DNA of 64,000 bases from Agaricicola taiwanensis. GTDB taxonomy: Bacteria > Pseudomonadota > Alphaproteobacteria > Rhizobiales > Methylopilaceae. Within the stretch, counting starts at the first letter, position 1, and each line of letters starts with the position of its first letter. Shown here piece by piece: positions 29,501 to 38,820 of this stretch. The notes below the pieces were generated by a model. It ran no database searches, was not told the origin of the DNA, and saw nothing but the letters and a program-made list of their open reading frames with translations. The stretch spans positions 62,001 to 126,000 of the forward strand of contig NZ_BMCP01000001.1 of the NCBI RefSeq assembly GCF_014635245.1, in the 5' to 3' direction. The position numbers and the translations under genes were made by a program.

Positions 29501-31346
29501 CGTCTTCGGTAACGGCATGCTCCTGTCGCAGCAGACGCGCCTGATCGCCGCCTTCGACCACCGTGACATTTTCATCGACCCCAATCCCGATCCGGCCACG
29601 TCCTTTACTGAACGCAAGCGCCTGTTCGACCTGCCCCGCTCCAGCTGGCAGGACTACAACCCGGCCCTCATTTCGCAGGGCGGCGGCGTCTTTTCGCGGA
29701 CCGCCAAGTCCATCACCCTGTCGGCCGAGGCACAGGCGGCCATCGGGCTTGCCAAGGAGACCGCGACCCCGCAGGAGGTGATGAACGCCATCCTCAAGGC
29801 GCCGGTGGACCTGCTCTGGTTCGGCGGCATCGGCACCTATATCCGCGCCAGCACCGAAACCGACGACCAGGTGGGCGATCGCGCCAACGATCCCATCCGC
29901 ATCGCCGGATCGGACGTCCGCGCCAAGGTAGTGGGTGAAGGCGCCAACCTCGGCGTCACCCAGCGCGGCCGCATCGAGGCCGCGCGGAAGGGCATCCGGA
30001 TCAACACCGACGCCATCGACAATTCCGCCGGCGTTAACACCTCCGACGTCGAGGTCAATATCAAGGTCGCGCTGACGACACCGATGAAGGACGGACGTCT
30101 GCCGCTTGAGGAGCGCAACAGACTGCTGGCCGATATGACGGAAGAGGTCAGCCAGCTTGTCCTGCGCAACAACTATTACCAGACGCTGGCGCTCTCGCTG
30201 ACCGAGCGCCGGGGCCTGGAGGATCTAAGCTTCGAACGCCGGCTGATGCAGACGCTGGAAGGCCGCAAGCTGCTCGACCGCGCCGTCGAGTTCCTGCCCG
30301 ACGACAACACCCTGGCGGAGCGGGCGCAGAATGGTCAGGGACTGACGAGGCCGGAACTTGCCGTGCTCATCGCCTATGCCAAGATCTCGCTCTACGATGA
30401 CCTGCTGCTCTCGTCCGTTCCTGACGACCGCTATCTCGGACGGGAACTGTTCCGTTATTTCCCGACACCCATGCAGCAGCGCTTCCCCGACGCCATCGAG
30501 GGGCATCGCCTGCGCCGCGAGATCATCGCCACCATGCTGGCGAACTCCATGATCAACCGGTGCGGTCCGTCACTGCTCGCCCGCGTCGCCGACAAGACCG
30601 GCGCCGACGTCGCGGAGATCGCCGGCGCTTTCGCCGCCACGCGCGATTCCTATGGTCTTGCCGACATCAACGCCGCCATCGATGCCCTCGACGCCAGGAT
30701 TTCGGGCGACCTGCAGCTGCAGCTTTACACCGAGGTTCAGGACCTCCTGCTATCCAGGATCGTTTGGTTCCTGCGGCATGTCGACTTCAGCGGGGGCCTG
30801 GAGGCGGTCGTCACCCGTTTTCGTACAGGGCTTGAAGAGGTTCGCGAAAACCTCAACGTCGCACTCGGCAAGGAAGCGGAAGACGACCGGCTGAGCCGCA
30901 TCGGCACCCTGGAAGAGGCCGGCGTGCCCAGGGACCTTGCCCAGCGGATCGCGAGCCTGCCGGCGCTCTACGCCGGGCCGGATATCGTCCTCATCGCGGA
31001 ACGCACCGGCAAACCCATCGCCGAAGCCTCGGCCACGCTTTTTGCCGTCGATGCCTACTTCGGCATGGAGGAGTTGCGTGCGAGCGCGCTCACCATCCAG
31101 GTTCCGGACTATTACGAACGGCTCGCCTTCGACCGCGCCCTCGACATGATCGCCAACGCCCAGCGCGGCATCGCGGCGGAGGCGATCAACCATGGCGCAG
31201 GCGCGGCAGCCGTGCACACCTGGTCCGAAAACCGCCCTGAAGCGCCGCGCGTGCGCCAGATGGTGCAGGAGATCTGCAGCTCCGGCCTGACCGTCGCCAA
31301 GCTTTCCGTCGTGGCAAGCCTCTTGAGCGATCTGGTCAAGGGCTGA
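26541..31346 (+). CDS. gdhB: NAD-specific glutamate dehydrogenase, 180-kDa class
   Basis: Oxidatively deaminates glutamate to 2-oxoglutarate with NAD. The 1601-residue protein has the large regulatory N-terminal part (ACT-like modules, about 1-700), then the catalytic dehydrogenase core: the KARGGL-like VARGGLRWSDRPQDFR at about 809, the KGGFVPK catalytic lysine region near 848, GDMSGDVFGNGM near 982-993 (nucleotide binding), and a C-terminal helical part. Length matches the class. The ATG is preceded by GAGGG 10 nt away. A 1021-codon frame on the opposite strand is a shadow of this gene's codon usage. Confidence 0.95.
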   Translation: MLLPGETLHRDRLKQAVALVEGDVPPSFGEALFDWTAPEDFAALAPNAIARLIAEAWQHLKSRRPGTHHVRVYNPELPAGAPEITVVEIINDDMPFLLDSVTGALGARGIDPRLVVHPILAVDRDASGALTAFKGDANREEAEGTARESLIHIHIDPIDAEDERSALADELDRTLIDVRVATSDWQAMTATIAATIADFRETPPPLPADEVAEAIAFLQWLVDDNFTFLGVREYTYAADAEGGHLAPRDETGLGILRDPELRLLRRGRELVAMTQEIRDFLHEPVPLIVTKASLRARVHRRSHLDYIGVKLYDDDGKLQGELRLVGLFTSTAYTVSARKIPLLRRKIDLVARKAGLDHESHSGKALMNVLESYPRDELFQIDPDLLYDFAFEVLSLYERPRVKALARLDKFDRFVSVMVYIPRDRYDSNVRSRVAHYLASIYEGRLSAYYPSFPEPALARVHYIIGRDEGETPKIDYATLQSGVAREVQTWSDRLRANLGAQHEGVQARALGLKYANAFSPAYQDLYGADVAVTDIATIQRLSADRPIAIDFLELPGESRERVHLRILSRGEALPLSTRVPMLENMGFRAVDERTDHIEPAGEEATFWLHDMTLERASGGEIKLDDQGERLEALFMAVIRGQAENDGYNALTLEARMGWRDIAMLRALSRYLRQVPVRYSQDYMWSVLIRHSAIVEKIIALFHLRFDPAVTDASVRAEEEKAILAQLETDLGMVASLDEDRILRRFINLVQSTLRTTFFQLEKDGRPHPVIAFKLDSHKVEGLPAPRPLYEIFAYSPRVEGVHLRFGKVARGGLRWSDRPQDFRTEVLGLVKAQQVKNAVIVPVGAKGGFVPKQLPAGPREAIFAEGTEAYKIFVSALLDLTDDIEGTEITHPELTVRHDGDDPYMVVAADKGTATFSDTANAISEDRDFWLGDAFASGGSAGYDHKGMGITARGAWEAVKRHFREMDRDIQSTPFTAVGVGDMSGDVFGNGMLLSQQTRLIAAFDHRDIFIDPNPDPATSFTERKRLFDLPRSSWQDYNPALISQGGGVFSRTAKSITLSAEAQAAIGLAKETATPQEVMNAILKAPVDLLWFGGIGTYIRASTETDDQVGDRANDPIRIAGSDVRAKVVGEGANLGVTQRGRIEAARKGIRINTDAIDNSAGVNTSDVEVNIKVALTTPMKDGRLPLEERNRLLADMTEEVSQLVLRNNYYQTLALSLTERRGLEDLSFERRLMQTLEGRKLLDRAVEFLPDDNTLAERAQNGQGLTRPELAVLIAYAKISLYDDLLLSSVPDDRYLGRELFRYFPTPMQQRFPDAIEGHRLRREIIATMLANSMINRCGPSLLARVADKTGADVAEIAGAFAATRDSYGLADINAAIDALDARISGDLQLQLYTEVQDLLLSRIVWFLRHVDFSGGLEAVVTRFRTGLEEVRENLNVALGKEAEDDRLSRIGTLEEAGVPRDLAQRIASLPALYAGPDIVLIAERTGKPIAEASATLFAVDAYFGMEELRASALTIQVPDYYERLAFDRALDMIANAQRGIAAEAINHGAGAAAVHTWSENRPEAPRVRQMVQEICSSGLTVAKLSVVASLLSDLVKG

Positions 31347-31359
31347 CGGGCGTCAGCCC
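31340..31359. terminator. Bidirectional terminator between gdhB and the chrA pair
   Basis: GGGCTGAC-GGGC-GTCAGCCC is a perfect 8-bp stem with a 4-nt loop. It contains the gdhB stop (31344-31346) and the stop of the convergent gene (31353-31355), so one hairpin serves both strands. No T-run follows. Confidence 0.6.
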
Positions 31360-31895
31360 GGCCAGCCCAGTTGAAGCGCGAGGATATTGAGCAGCGTGCC
31401 ACCGGCAAGCGCCCAGAGCGGATTGCGGCCGGCGAAGGCCATGAAGGCCGCTGTCCCGAGACTGATCAGGAAGAGCAGCAGGTTGTGATCGGCCGCCTTG
31501 ATCATCGAGATGCCGCTGGCAAGGATCAGCCCCACCGCGATCGGCACCAGCCCCTGCTTGGCCACGGCGATCCAGCGTTTATCCGACCAGCGGTTGACCA
31601 CACGCCCGACCGCGAAGGCAATCAGGCTTGACGGCACGAGGATCGCCAGGGTCGCCGCGACCAGGCCGAAAAAGCCGGCCATGTGCCAGCCAATGAGGCT
31701 GACCATGATGACGTTAGGACCCGGCGCGGCGTGCGAGATGGCGAAAAGGTCGGCGAAGGTGGCCTCGTTCATCCAGCCGTGCACATCCACCACCTGGCGG
31801 CGGATATCAGGCAGCACCGCATTGGCGCCGCCAATGGAGACGACCGACAAACTGATGAAGACGGTGACGATATCCAGGAGGAGCTGCCAGTTCAT
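31353..31895 (-). CDS. Chromate transporter, ChrA half (second protein of pair 1)
   Basis: 180-residue CHR-domain protein, half the size of classical ChrA, which has two such domains. Five to six hydrophobic helices; the family stretch SIGGANAVLPDIRRQVVDVHGWM and the APGPNVIMVSLIGWHMAG motif are present. Short CHR proteins work as pairs; its partner ends where it starts (ATGA at 31892-31895). The expected activity is chromate or sulfate-type anion efflux, but physiological substrates of many short pairs are untested. Confidence 0.88.
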   Translation of the reverse strand: MNWQLLLDIVTVFISLSVVSIGGANAVLPDIRRQVVDVHGWMNEATFADLFAISHAAPGPNVIMVSLIGWHMAGFFGLVAATLAILVPSSLIAFAVGRVVNRWSDKRWIAVAKQGLVPIAVGLILASGISMIKAADHNLLLFLISLGTAAFMAFAGRNPLWALAGGTLLNILALQLGWPG

Positions 31896-32461
31896 CGATG
31901 GCGCCTCTCGAAGGCGGCGGCCGCGATGCTGAGAGGAGCGAGAACACCGACGACCCAGACGATGGGAAGTTCAAGGATGCCCGATGCCACGAAGGCGAGC
32001 CCGCCGAAGACAAGCGCCATGCCTGTCGGCTTCAGCTTCTGCACCATTTTGATGCCGGTGCCGAGAACAAGCCCCGCCGCACCCGCCGCGGCACCGATGA
32101 GGGCGGCGTTGACCTGCGGGATCGAGGCGAATTCGGCATAGATCATCGCCAGCGTCACCACGATGACGAGCGGCATGAGCATCTGGCCCAGAACACAGAG
32201 CAGAACGCCGGGGATACCGTGGAAGCGATCTCCGATCATGACCGCCGCATTCATGGTGTTGGGTCCGGGAAGCACCTGCCCCACGCCGAGCACTTCGGCG
32301 AATTCCCGCTCGGTCAGCCACTGCCGTTCCTCGACGATGACATAGCGGGCCCAGGGCGCGACCCCGCCGAAACCGAGAAGACCGATCTTGGCGAAGCCCA
32401 TGAAGAGGTCGAGACGCGTGACTTCGCGGTCCCGGACTTCGAGAGGAATGTGGTGCTGCAT
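31892..32461 (-). CDS. Chromate transporter, ChrA half (first protein of pair 1)
   Basis: 189-residue CHR-domain protein, first of the pair. Marks: DLFMGFAKIGLLGFGGVAPWARY, EERQWLTEREFAEVLGVGQVLPGPNTMN and several hydrophobic helices. The ATG at 32461 begins near the conserved region; a longer frame of 39 extra residues has no family similarity. Together with the next gene it recreates the two-domain ChrA. A second pair lies at 57099-58213. Confidence 0.88.
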   Translation of the reverse strand: MQHHIPLEVRDREVTRLDLFMGFAKIGLLGFGGVAPWARYVIVEERQWLTEREFAEVLGVGQVLPGPNTMNAAVMIGDRFHGIPGVLLCVLGQMLMPLVIVVTLAMIYAEFASIPQVNAALIGAAAGAAGLVLGTGIKMVQKLKPTGMALVFGGLAFVASGILELPIVWVVGVLAPLSIAAAAFERRHR

Positions 32462-32641
32462 AATCGTCCGATGGAAGAAGGAGGCAGATGGAAGGAGCGC
32501 AAGGCATGCTTGCCCGGCCGATGCCGAACAGCTTACATCGTGCCGCCGTGAAGGCACAGGTGGATGTCGCCTGTTCACAGATCATCCACGAGGCAACGCA
32601 GCCCCTTGTTCCTGACCGGCGCTCTCACCCCTGATGCAGCC

Positions 32642-34015
32642 ATGACGTCAAAGCGCGGCCTGTTCGGCTGGATCCTGTTCGACGTCGCCACACAGCCTGT
32701 CGCGACCCTGATCACGACCTTCGTCTTTGCCCCTTATTTCGCCTCGCGTCTGGCATCCTCGCCGGTCGAAGGCCAGTCGCTGTGGGGTTTCGCTACGGGC
32801 GCGGCCGGGCTCATCATCGCCGTGCTTGCGCCGCTGCTCGGCGCCATGGCCGACGCCTCCGGCCGCCGCAAACCCTGGATTGCCGCCTTCTCCCTTCTCT
32901 CGATCACCGGCTGTCTGCTGCTCTGGCGGGCCGCCCCAGGTGTGGAAGGGGCGGTTGCGCTGGCGATCGCCGGCTTCATCATGGCCTCCATCGGCGCGGA
33001 ATTCGCCACGGTCTTCACCAACGCCATGATGCCGACGCTCGTGCCGCAAGAGCGCATGGGGCGCCTCTCCGGCTATGGCTGGGCCGCAGGATATTTCGGG
33101 GGGCTTGTCTCGCTCGCCATCATGCTCGGCTTCGTGGTCGCCAGTCCGGACACCGGCCTCACGCTTGCCGGAATCGCGCCGTTCCTTGGCCTGGACCCTG
33201 CATCAGGCGAGGGTGACCGTGCCTCCGGCCCCTTCGCGGCGCTCTGGTATCTCCTGTTCATCCTGCCGCTGCTGCTCTGGACGCCTGATGGCCGCGGCCA
33301 CGGCAATCAAGGCGGACATGTCAGGGCGGGCATCGCATCGCTGCGGGCGACGCTTGTGGCGCTGCCGCGCCACCGCGACATCATGATCTTCCTGGCGGCG
33401 CAGATGATTTATATCGACGGCTTGATCGCGCTCTTCGCCTTCGGCGGCATCTATGCGGCGGGCACCTTCGGCTGGACCACCATCGAGATCGGGATCTTCG
33501 GTATTCTCCTGACCATCACGGGCACCATCGGTGCTGCCGTCGGCGGCGTTCTGGATGACCGGCTTGGGCCGAAGGCCGTCGTGCTGGGCTCACTCGCCTG
33601 CCTCATTCTGGCGTCGGTGGGCATCCTGGCGACAACCGCCGATCGCATCTTCTTCATCGTGGACGTTGCGCCCGCCACCGCCGGCGATGGCCTTTTCTCG
33701 AGCACGGCAGAGAGGGTCTATGTGGCGCTGGGTCTTGCCATCGGCATGGTTGCCGGCCCGCTTCAGGCCGCCTCCCGCACGCTCCTCGCACGGCTGGCGC
33801 CGCCCGAACATATGACCCAGTTCTTCGGCCTTTACGCGCTTTCCGGCAAGGTGACCTCGTTTCTTGGTCCCATGCTGGTCGGCCTGATGACCGCCTGGAG
33901 CGAAAGCCAGCGGGGCGGCATGGCGGTCCTGCTGGTCTTCTTCGTCGGGGGCGCCGCGCTCCTGACGGCGGTGCGCGTGCCCGTTCGACCTAGCGCGTCG
34001 CCGTCGTCGTCTTGA
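32642..34015 (+). CDS. UMF1-family MFS transporter
   Basis: 457-residue major facilitator of the UMF1 (Atg22-like) group with 12 helices. The N-terminal FGWILFDVATQPVATLITTFVFAPYFA, the MADASGRRKPWI loop between helices 2 and 3, and SGYGWAAGYFGGL in the middle are typical. Substrate unknown; relatives in Alphaproteobacteria are usually left unassigned. The ATG at 32642 removes 26 non-conserved residues of a longer frame. Its last 26 bp overlap the end of the convergent SGNH hydrolase gene. Confidence 0.86.
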   Translation: MTSKRGLFGWILFDVATQPVATLITTFVFAPYFASRLASSPVEGQSLWGFATGAAGLIIAVLAPLLGAMADASGRRKPWIAAFSLLSITGCLLLWRAAPGVEGAVALAIAGFIMASIGAEFATVFTNAMMPTLVPQERMGRLSGYGWAAGYFGGLVSLAIMLGFVVASPDTGLTLAGIAPFLGLDPASGEGDRASGPFAALWYLLFILPLLLWTPDGRGHGNQGGHVRAGIASLRATLVALPRHRDIMIFLAAQMIYIDGLIALFAFGGIYAAGTFGWTTIEIGIFGILLTITGTIGAAVGGVLDDRLGPKAVVLGSLACLILASVGILATTADRIFFIVDVAPATAGDGLFSSTAERVYVALGLAIGMVAGPLQAASRTLLARLAPPEHMTQFFGLYALSGKVTSFLGPMLVGLMTAWSESQRGGMAVLLVFFVGGAALLTAVRVPVRPSASPSSS

Positions 34016-34850
34016 GTTCCGGCGCAATAGTCTCCACCGCGACGGCCCGGGCCGGCGGCGGCGCCTTGGTTTCGACAGCGAGAACCTTGCCGCCAGGCGC
34101 GGCGGCGATGCGGCGGGACAGGCCTTCGGCCATCATTTCCGCGAGGCACGCATAGCCTTGATCGTTCATATGAAAGCTGTCGGCGGCCAGCATGGTGCGA
34201 CGTACGTCCTCTGGCAGCTGTGACCAATAGGTCATGGCCTGGAAGCGCCGCACGAGCGGGATGCCGGCATGACCCGCCATGGAGGCGATGCGGTCGACGA
34301 AAGCCTTGTAGGCCTGGTCTTCAGCGATCCGCGGAAAAAGCTGCGGATCCATAAGGATCACATCGGTGTCGTGCTGGTCGAGCCAGGCAAGCCCGTCGCT
34401 GACCACGGCCTCGAACTCTGAGGACGCGACGCCACGGATGGCGTCGTTGGTGCCCAGCTGCCAGATGACCAGATCAGGGTCGAGCGCTTCCACCTCGGTC
34501 TTCAACCGTTTGGCGGTGGTGGCCACCACTTCGCCGCCCCTGCCCTTGTTCACGACATCCACGGCAAGATCTGGCAGGCGTTTCTCCAGTTCGATCTCCA
34601 AACGGGCAGGATAGCTCGCGCTCGCGCTCGTCGCGCCCACGCCCTCCGTTGAGGAGGAGCCGATGGTCAGGATCGTCAGTTTTCCGTCGATGCTCGCTTG
34701 CGCCAGCGCTTCGTCGAGATGCCCGTTCAAGGCGACGACCGGGTCCGGCAACGAACAGCTTGGGCTGAAGGGCATGGCCATGGCGGGCGATGCGGCAAGG
34801 CCAAGAGAGAGAATGCCGGCGAGGAGCCGGGCGTCGAAGCGTGATGTCAT
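33990..34850 (-). CDS. SGNH/GDSL-family hydrolase, secreted
   Basis: 286-residue esterase/lipase-type protein with a Sec signal peptide (about 1-26, ending AMA). The SGNH blocks are visible: IGSSSTEG (63-70, nucleophile serine, Ser66 likely), a glycine in NKGRGGE (block II), GTND (133-136, block III) and DSFHMND near residue 220 for the Asp/His pair (block V). About 40 residues of Pro/Ala/Thr-rich tail follow. The ATG at 34850 is the best start. Periplasmic or secreted carbohydrate or lipid esterase; substrate unknown. Confidence 0.88.
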   Translation of the reverse strand: MTSRFDARLLAGILSLGLAASPAMAMPFSPSCSLPDPVVALNGHLDEALAQASIDGKLTILTIGSSSTEGVGATSASASYPARLEIELEKRLPDLAVDVVNKGRGGEVVATTAKRLKTEVEALDPDLVIWQLGTNDAIRGVASSEFEAVVSDGLAWLDQHDTDVILMDPQLFPRIAEDQAYKAFVDRIASMAGHAGIPLVRRFQAMTYWSQLPEDVRRTMLAADSFHMNDQGYACLAEMMAEGLSRRIAAAPGGKVLAVETKAPPPARAVAVETIAPELKTTTATR

Positions 34851-35050
34851 ATGCGTCAAGTCTTCCCAAAGAATGACCCGAGGCCGCTCGAACTGTCGCG
34901 GTTTTCAGCGGATTATTCGCCGCTAGCACGCCCCCGAAGAGCTGTCACCTAGCGAATAGTTGCAGTTTGTTTCAGCCGTGCAACTACTTCGTCCGATCGG
35001 CACAGTAACGAACAAAATCATCAAGAACTCACAAACGTGAGAGCGGAGAT

Positions 35051-36352
35051 TCAGCGGTAGAGATCGCGCCGTGTCGCCGGCAGGCCCGACGAGGACCGGG
35101 TTCGCCGCGACGCCACTGTTTGGAAAATACAGGCGCCGCCGCGTTCGAAGGCAAGGGAGACGCCCGCAAGATAAATGAGCCAGGCTCGTGCGATCACCTC
35201 ACCCGCCTCGCGTTCCGCCTCTGCCCGGCGGGCTGAAAGACGCTTGGCCCAAAGCCGGGTCGTGCGCGCGTAATGCTCACGCCACCCTTCAACGTCATGC
35301 ACCTCGAAGCCGTGACGCTCCAGATTCTTCAGCGACATGCCGATATGGTCGAGCTCGCCGCCGGGAAATATGAACTTCGTCAGCGCCTCATATTCCGGGC
35401 GTTTCCTGCGAAAGGCATTATCGCTTGCCTTGGCGCGCCGCGTGATGGCGTGGTGCAGGTAGAGACCGCGCGGCTTCAGGAGCCGGTGCACCGCACTGAA
35501 ATAGGCGGCGTGATTGTCGATGCCGACATGCTCGAACATGCCGATCGATGAAATCTTGTCGAAGCTTTCGTCGAGGCTGGCATAGTCCGCGAGGCGGATC
35601 TCGATCTTGTCCTGAAGACCTTTGGCCGAAACGAGTTCGCGTGCCAGGAGAGCCTGTTCTTCCGAAAGGGTAACGCCGACACCGCGGATATCATAACGCT
35701 CAGCCGCATGGATGAGGAGCGCTCCCCAACCGCATCCGATATCCAGCATGCGCTCGCCGGGCTGGAGCCGCAGCTTGCGGCAGATCATCTCCAGCTTGTC
35801 TTCCTGGGCCTTGCCCAGGTCATCGTGCCAACCATCGAAATAACCGCAGGTGTAGACCATGCGCTCATCCAGGAAGAGCCGGTAGAAGGCATTGGAGACA
35901 TCATAATGATGGGCGATATTGGCTCTGTTCTTATCAGCGGCGCCGCCGGTGCCTGCCTTCCCTGATCGAGCCTCCATCCCCAGCAACTCGGGACCGCCGG
36001 GATGAAAGGCAAAGGCCCTGAGCGCTCGCAGGACCACACCACGCTTCAATGTCCGGACAAGCCTTCCGGGTTTTCCCTCCGGCCGGCGCTCGGCGATGTC
36101 AAAGAGGTCCCCGTTTATGAAGTCGATCCGCCCGGCCAGATAGAGGCGCAGGAAGGTATCGAGTTTGGGCCTTCGCAAGAGGCGCGACACGGCGCCTGCA
36201 TCACGGATGGCAATGGCAGGCTCATCGGCCGGAGCGTCGTATGGAATACGCCGTCCATCCCAAAGCTGAAACACCAGGCGCGGGGCGATCTTGGCGCAAA
36301 CCTCAGTCAGAAGCGCAGCCAGCGCCGAGGCCTGCAGACTGCTATCCGTCAT
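35051..36352 (-). CDS. cfa: Cyclopropane-fatty-acyl-phospholipid synthase family methyltransferase
   Basis: 433-residue SAM-dependent methyltransferase of the CFA-synthase family, which methylenates unsaturated acyl chains in membrane phospholipids. Residues 142-154 hold the NRANIAHHYDVSN motif, 202-210 the SAM-binding MLDIGCGWG, followed by GVGVTLSEEQ and MFEHVG, with the C-terminal FIFPGGELDH and WRLHY-like segment (WREHYARTTRLW). The N-terminal domain is shortened compared with enterobacterial Cfa, as in the rhizobial type. It follows purH in the same direction after 72 bp. Some family members do other lipid methylations, so the exact reaction is open. Confidence 0.85.
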   Translation of the reverse strand: MTDSSLQASALAALLTEVCAKIAPRLVFQLWDGRRIPYDAPADEPAIAIRDAGAVSRLLRRPKLDTFLRLYLAGRIDFINGDLFDIAERRPEGKPGRLVRTLKRGVVLRALRAFAFHPGGPELLGMEARSGKAGTGGAADKNRANIAHHYDVSNAFYRLFLDERMVYTCGYFDGWHDDLGKAQEDKLEMICRKLRLQPGERMLDIGCGWGALLIHAAERYDIRGVGVTLSEEQALLARELVSAKGLQDKIEIRLADYASLDESFDKISSIGMFEHVGIDNHAAYFSAVHRLLKPRGLYLHHAITRRAKASDNAFRRKRPEYEALTKFIFPGGELDHIGMSLKNLERHGFEVHDVEGWREHYARTTRLWAKRLSARRAEAEREAGEVIARAWLIYLAGVSLAFERGGACIFQTVASRRTRSSSGLPATRRDLYR

Positions 36353-36424
36353 CAAAATCCCCGCCGCCCTCACATGTCCGGATCAAGCCTAGGACGTGAA
36401 GGGCGGCAAGGGCAATGGTCGACG

Positions 36425-38014
36425 TCAGTGCCGGAAGTGGCGCACGCCCGTGAAGACCATGGCCAGGCCGGCATCGTCGGCCGCCTTGATCACCTCGTCG
36501 TCACGCACCGAGCCGCCCGGCTGCACCACGGCCGTGGCTCCGGCCTCCGCCGCCACCAACAGCCCATCGGCGAAGGGGAAGAAGGCATCCGATGCCACCA
36601 CAGATCCCCGTGTGGCCGGTGCTGATGCACCCGTTTCGTGGGCGGCATCCTCCGCCTTGCGCGCGGCGATACGCGCGGCATCGACGCGGCTCATCTGGCC
36701 CGCGCCAATGCCGACGGTCGCCCCGTTCTTGGCGTAAACGATGGTGTTGGACTTCACATGTTTGGCCACCTTGAAGGCGAAACGCAGATCGGCCAGTTCG
36801 GCGGCCGAGGGCGCACGCCGGGTGACGACCTTGAAGTCGAGATCGTCGGCGACGATGTGGTCGCGGGTCTGGACCAGGAGGCCTCCCGCCACCGACTTCA
36901 CCGTCAGGCCCTCGGCGCGCGGGTCCGGCAGGCCGCCAGTGAGGAGGAGGCGCAGGTTCTTCTTTGCCGCGATCAGCGCGATGGCTTCCTCGCTCGCCTC
37001 GGGCGCGATGATGACCTCGGTGAAGATCTTGACGATCTCGGCCGCCGCTTCCGCATCAAGAGGCCGGTTGACCGCGACGATGCCGCCGAAGGCCGATGTG
37101 CTGTCGCAGGCAAGTGCGCGGCGATAGGCGTCGGCCAATCCCGCTCCCTGCGCGACACCGCAGGGGTTGGCGTGCTTGACGATCACGCAGGCAGCCGTCT
37201 TGGCCGGGTCGAATTCCGCCACCAGTTCGAAGGCAGCGTCGGTGTCGTTGATATTGTTGTAGGAAAGCTCCTTGCCCTGGAGCTGGCGCGCGGTGGCCAC
37301 ACCTGCGCGCGGCACGGGCAAGGCATAGAAAGCCGCCTTCTGATGCGGATTTTCGCCATAGCGCAGCGCCTGGCGCAGCCGGCCACCAACCGCGCGGAAA
37401 CTCGGCGCATCCTCCTCCAGCACATCCGCGAACCATCCGGAGATGGCAGCATCATAAGCGCCGGTGCGGGCAAACGCCTTCGCCGCCAGCCGCTTGCGCA
37501 GCTTGTGCGAGGTCGCCCCCTCGAGCGCCGCCATATCGGCAAGTACGGTCTCGTAATCTTCCGGCTCCACCACAACCGTGATGTCGGCGTGGTTCTTGGA
37601 GGCCGCGCGGATCATGGCGGGACCGCCGATGTCGATGTTCTCGACCATCTCGTCGTAGTCCGCTCCTCGCCGCAGAACCTCCTCGAACGGATAAAGGTTC
37701 ACCACCAGGAGATCGATCGGCAGGATGCCGTGATCGGACATGGCGCCCTCGTGCTCGGCATTGCCGCGGATGGCGAGAAGGCCGCCGTGGACCTTCGGGT
37801 GCAGCGTCTTCACGCGGCCGTCCATCATCTCCGGAAAGCCGGTGAGCTCCGATACGTCGCGCACCTTGAGACCGGCCTCCTTCAGCGTTTTCGCCGTGCC
37901 GCCGGTCGAAACCAGCTCCACTCCATAGCCTGCGAGTGTCCGTGCAAAATCAACAAGCCCCGTCTTGTCGGAGACGGACAAAAGGGCGCGGACGATGGGG
38001 CGAAGGGTCGACAT
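36425..38014 (-). CDS. purH: Bifunctional AICAR transformylase/IMP cyclohydrolase
   Basis: Last two steps of purine synthesis: AICAR to FAICAR (10-formyl-THF dependent), then to IMP. The 529-residue protein has an N-terminal MGS-like cyclohydrolase domain ([35 protein letters not shown]) and a C-terminal transformylase domain (the KHANPCG motif with its catalytic Lys-His pair, [23 protein letters not shown] near the end). The ATG at 38014 is used; there is no convincing Shine-Dalgarno. Follows a small membrane-protein gene and precedes the cfa-like gene. Confidence 0.96.
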   Translation of the reverse strand: MSTLRPIVRALLSVSDKTGLVDFARTLAGYGVELVSTGGTAKTLKEAGLKVRDVSELTGFPEMMDGRVKTLHPKVHGGLLAIRGNAEHEGAMSDHGILPIDLLVVNLYPFEEVLRRGADYDEMVENIDIGGPAMIRAASKNHADITVVVEPEDYETVLADMAALEGATSHKLRKRLAAKAFARTGAYDAAISGWFADVLEEDAPSFRAVGGRLRQALRYGENPHQKAAFYALPVPRAGVATARQLQGKELSYNNINDTDAAFELVAEFDPAKTAACVIVKHANPCGVAQGAGLADAYRRALACDSTSAFGGIVAVNRPLDAEAAAEIVKIFTEVIIAPEASEEAIALIAAKKNLRLLLTGGLPDPRAEGLTVKSVAGGLLVQTRDHIVADDLDFKVVTRRAPSAAELADLRFAFKVAKHVKSNTIVYAKNGATVGIGAGQMSRVDAARIAARKAEDAAHETGASAPATRGSVVASDAFFPFADGLLVAAEAGATAVVQPGGSVRDDEVIKAADDAGLAMVFTGVRHFRH

Positions 38015-38095
38015 TGGCAGCAATCCGGATGCGGAGATGGGAAGGCCAGCGCGATACCACGGCAGGCCTTCAGACGCACGGATTTATTGCTGATG

Positions 38096-38704
38096 TCAGG
38101 GGATGAAGGTGGTGCCGTTGATCCAGAACCAGCCGAAGGCGAGGATACCGGCGCTGCCGGCGACGGCGCCAAGCGCGAAAGCCGCGAAGACAGCGGCGCC
38201 CAGTCCTCTGGCCGAGCGGTCCACCCGCGCCGCGGCCTTGGCAGCCGCCGAGTTCTGGTTGGCGGCGACGGAGGAAATGGTGAGAGTGTCGGCTGCCAGC
38301 GCGCGCTCACGTTCCACCAGCCGGCGGCCGATATAGTCCGTGACGGCTTCCACCGCCTCGTCCATGTCCCCGGTGTCCGCCAGCACCACCCGTCCGTAGC
38401 GTGTATCCTGAACGAAGCGGAAGCTGCGGCGGTCATGAGCCAGTTCGACAAAGGCGACCATATCGATGAAGAGCCGGGCCGGATCGCCGCGCACGATGCC
38501 GAGATCGAACATCTCGACCTGCTTGGGCAGATCCTCAAGAAGCGGTTCGATCCGGCTTTTCAGCAAATCGAGACGGGCGATTTCCGCTCCCCGGAGATCC
38601 ACGATCACCGCGCTGCGTTCGGCAGTCTCGGCGCGCGCCTTGCGCAGCGCATCGCGCAGGCTGACTTTGCCGGCCTCATCCCCGGTACGGGCACTGGTTG
38701 CCAT
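38096..38704 (-). CDS. Conserved-looking protein with one C-terminal membrane helix, unknown function
   Basis: 202 residues, not recognised. A mixed alpha/beta soluble part (about 1-125, with DLGIVRGDPARLFIDMVAFVE and RRSFRFVQDTRYGRVVLADT), a coiled helix (130-150), a Ser/Ala linker and a single strong membrane helix (about 173-197, ending GWFWINGTTFIP). The ATG at 38704 has AAAGG 9 nt upstream; an upstream start is unlikely. It faces the same way as purH (81 bp apart) and is divergent from the YbaK-like gene. Confidence 0.7.
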   Translation of the reverse strand: MATSARTGDEAGKVSLRDALRKARAETAERSAVIVDLRGAEIARLDLLKSRIEPLLEDLPKQVEMFDLGIVRGDPARLFIDMVAFVELAHDRRSFRFVQDTRYGRVVLADTGDMDEAVEAVTDYIGRRLVERERALAADTLTISSVAANQNSAAAKAAARVDRSARGLGAAVFAAFALGAVAGSAGILAFGWFWINGTTFIP

Positions 38705-38820
38705 AGATGTTAACCTTTCATTAACATCCTGGAACACTATCAATCCGCACGGGCCGCGCAAGAACAGATGTTCACCTCTTGCGACGCCATCCCCCGATGA
38801 CTTGCGCAAAAGGAGCCATC

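Noticed and set aside
26496-29561. 1021-codon open frame on the minus strand
   Set aside because: Lies wholly antisense to gdhB; long antisense frames are expected in GC-rich genes with strong third-position bias. No domains or ribosome binding site.
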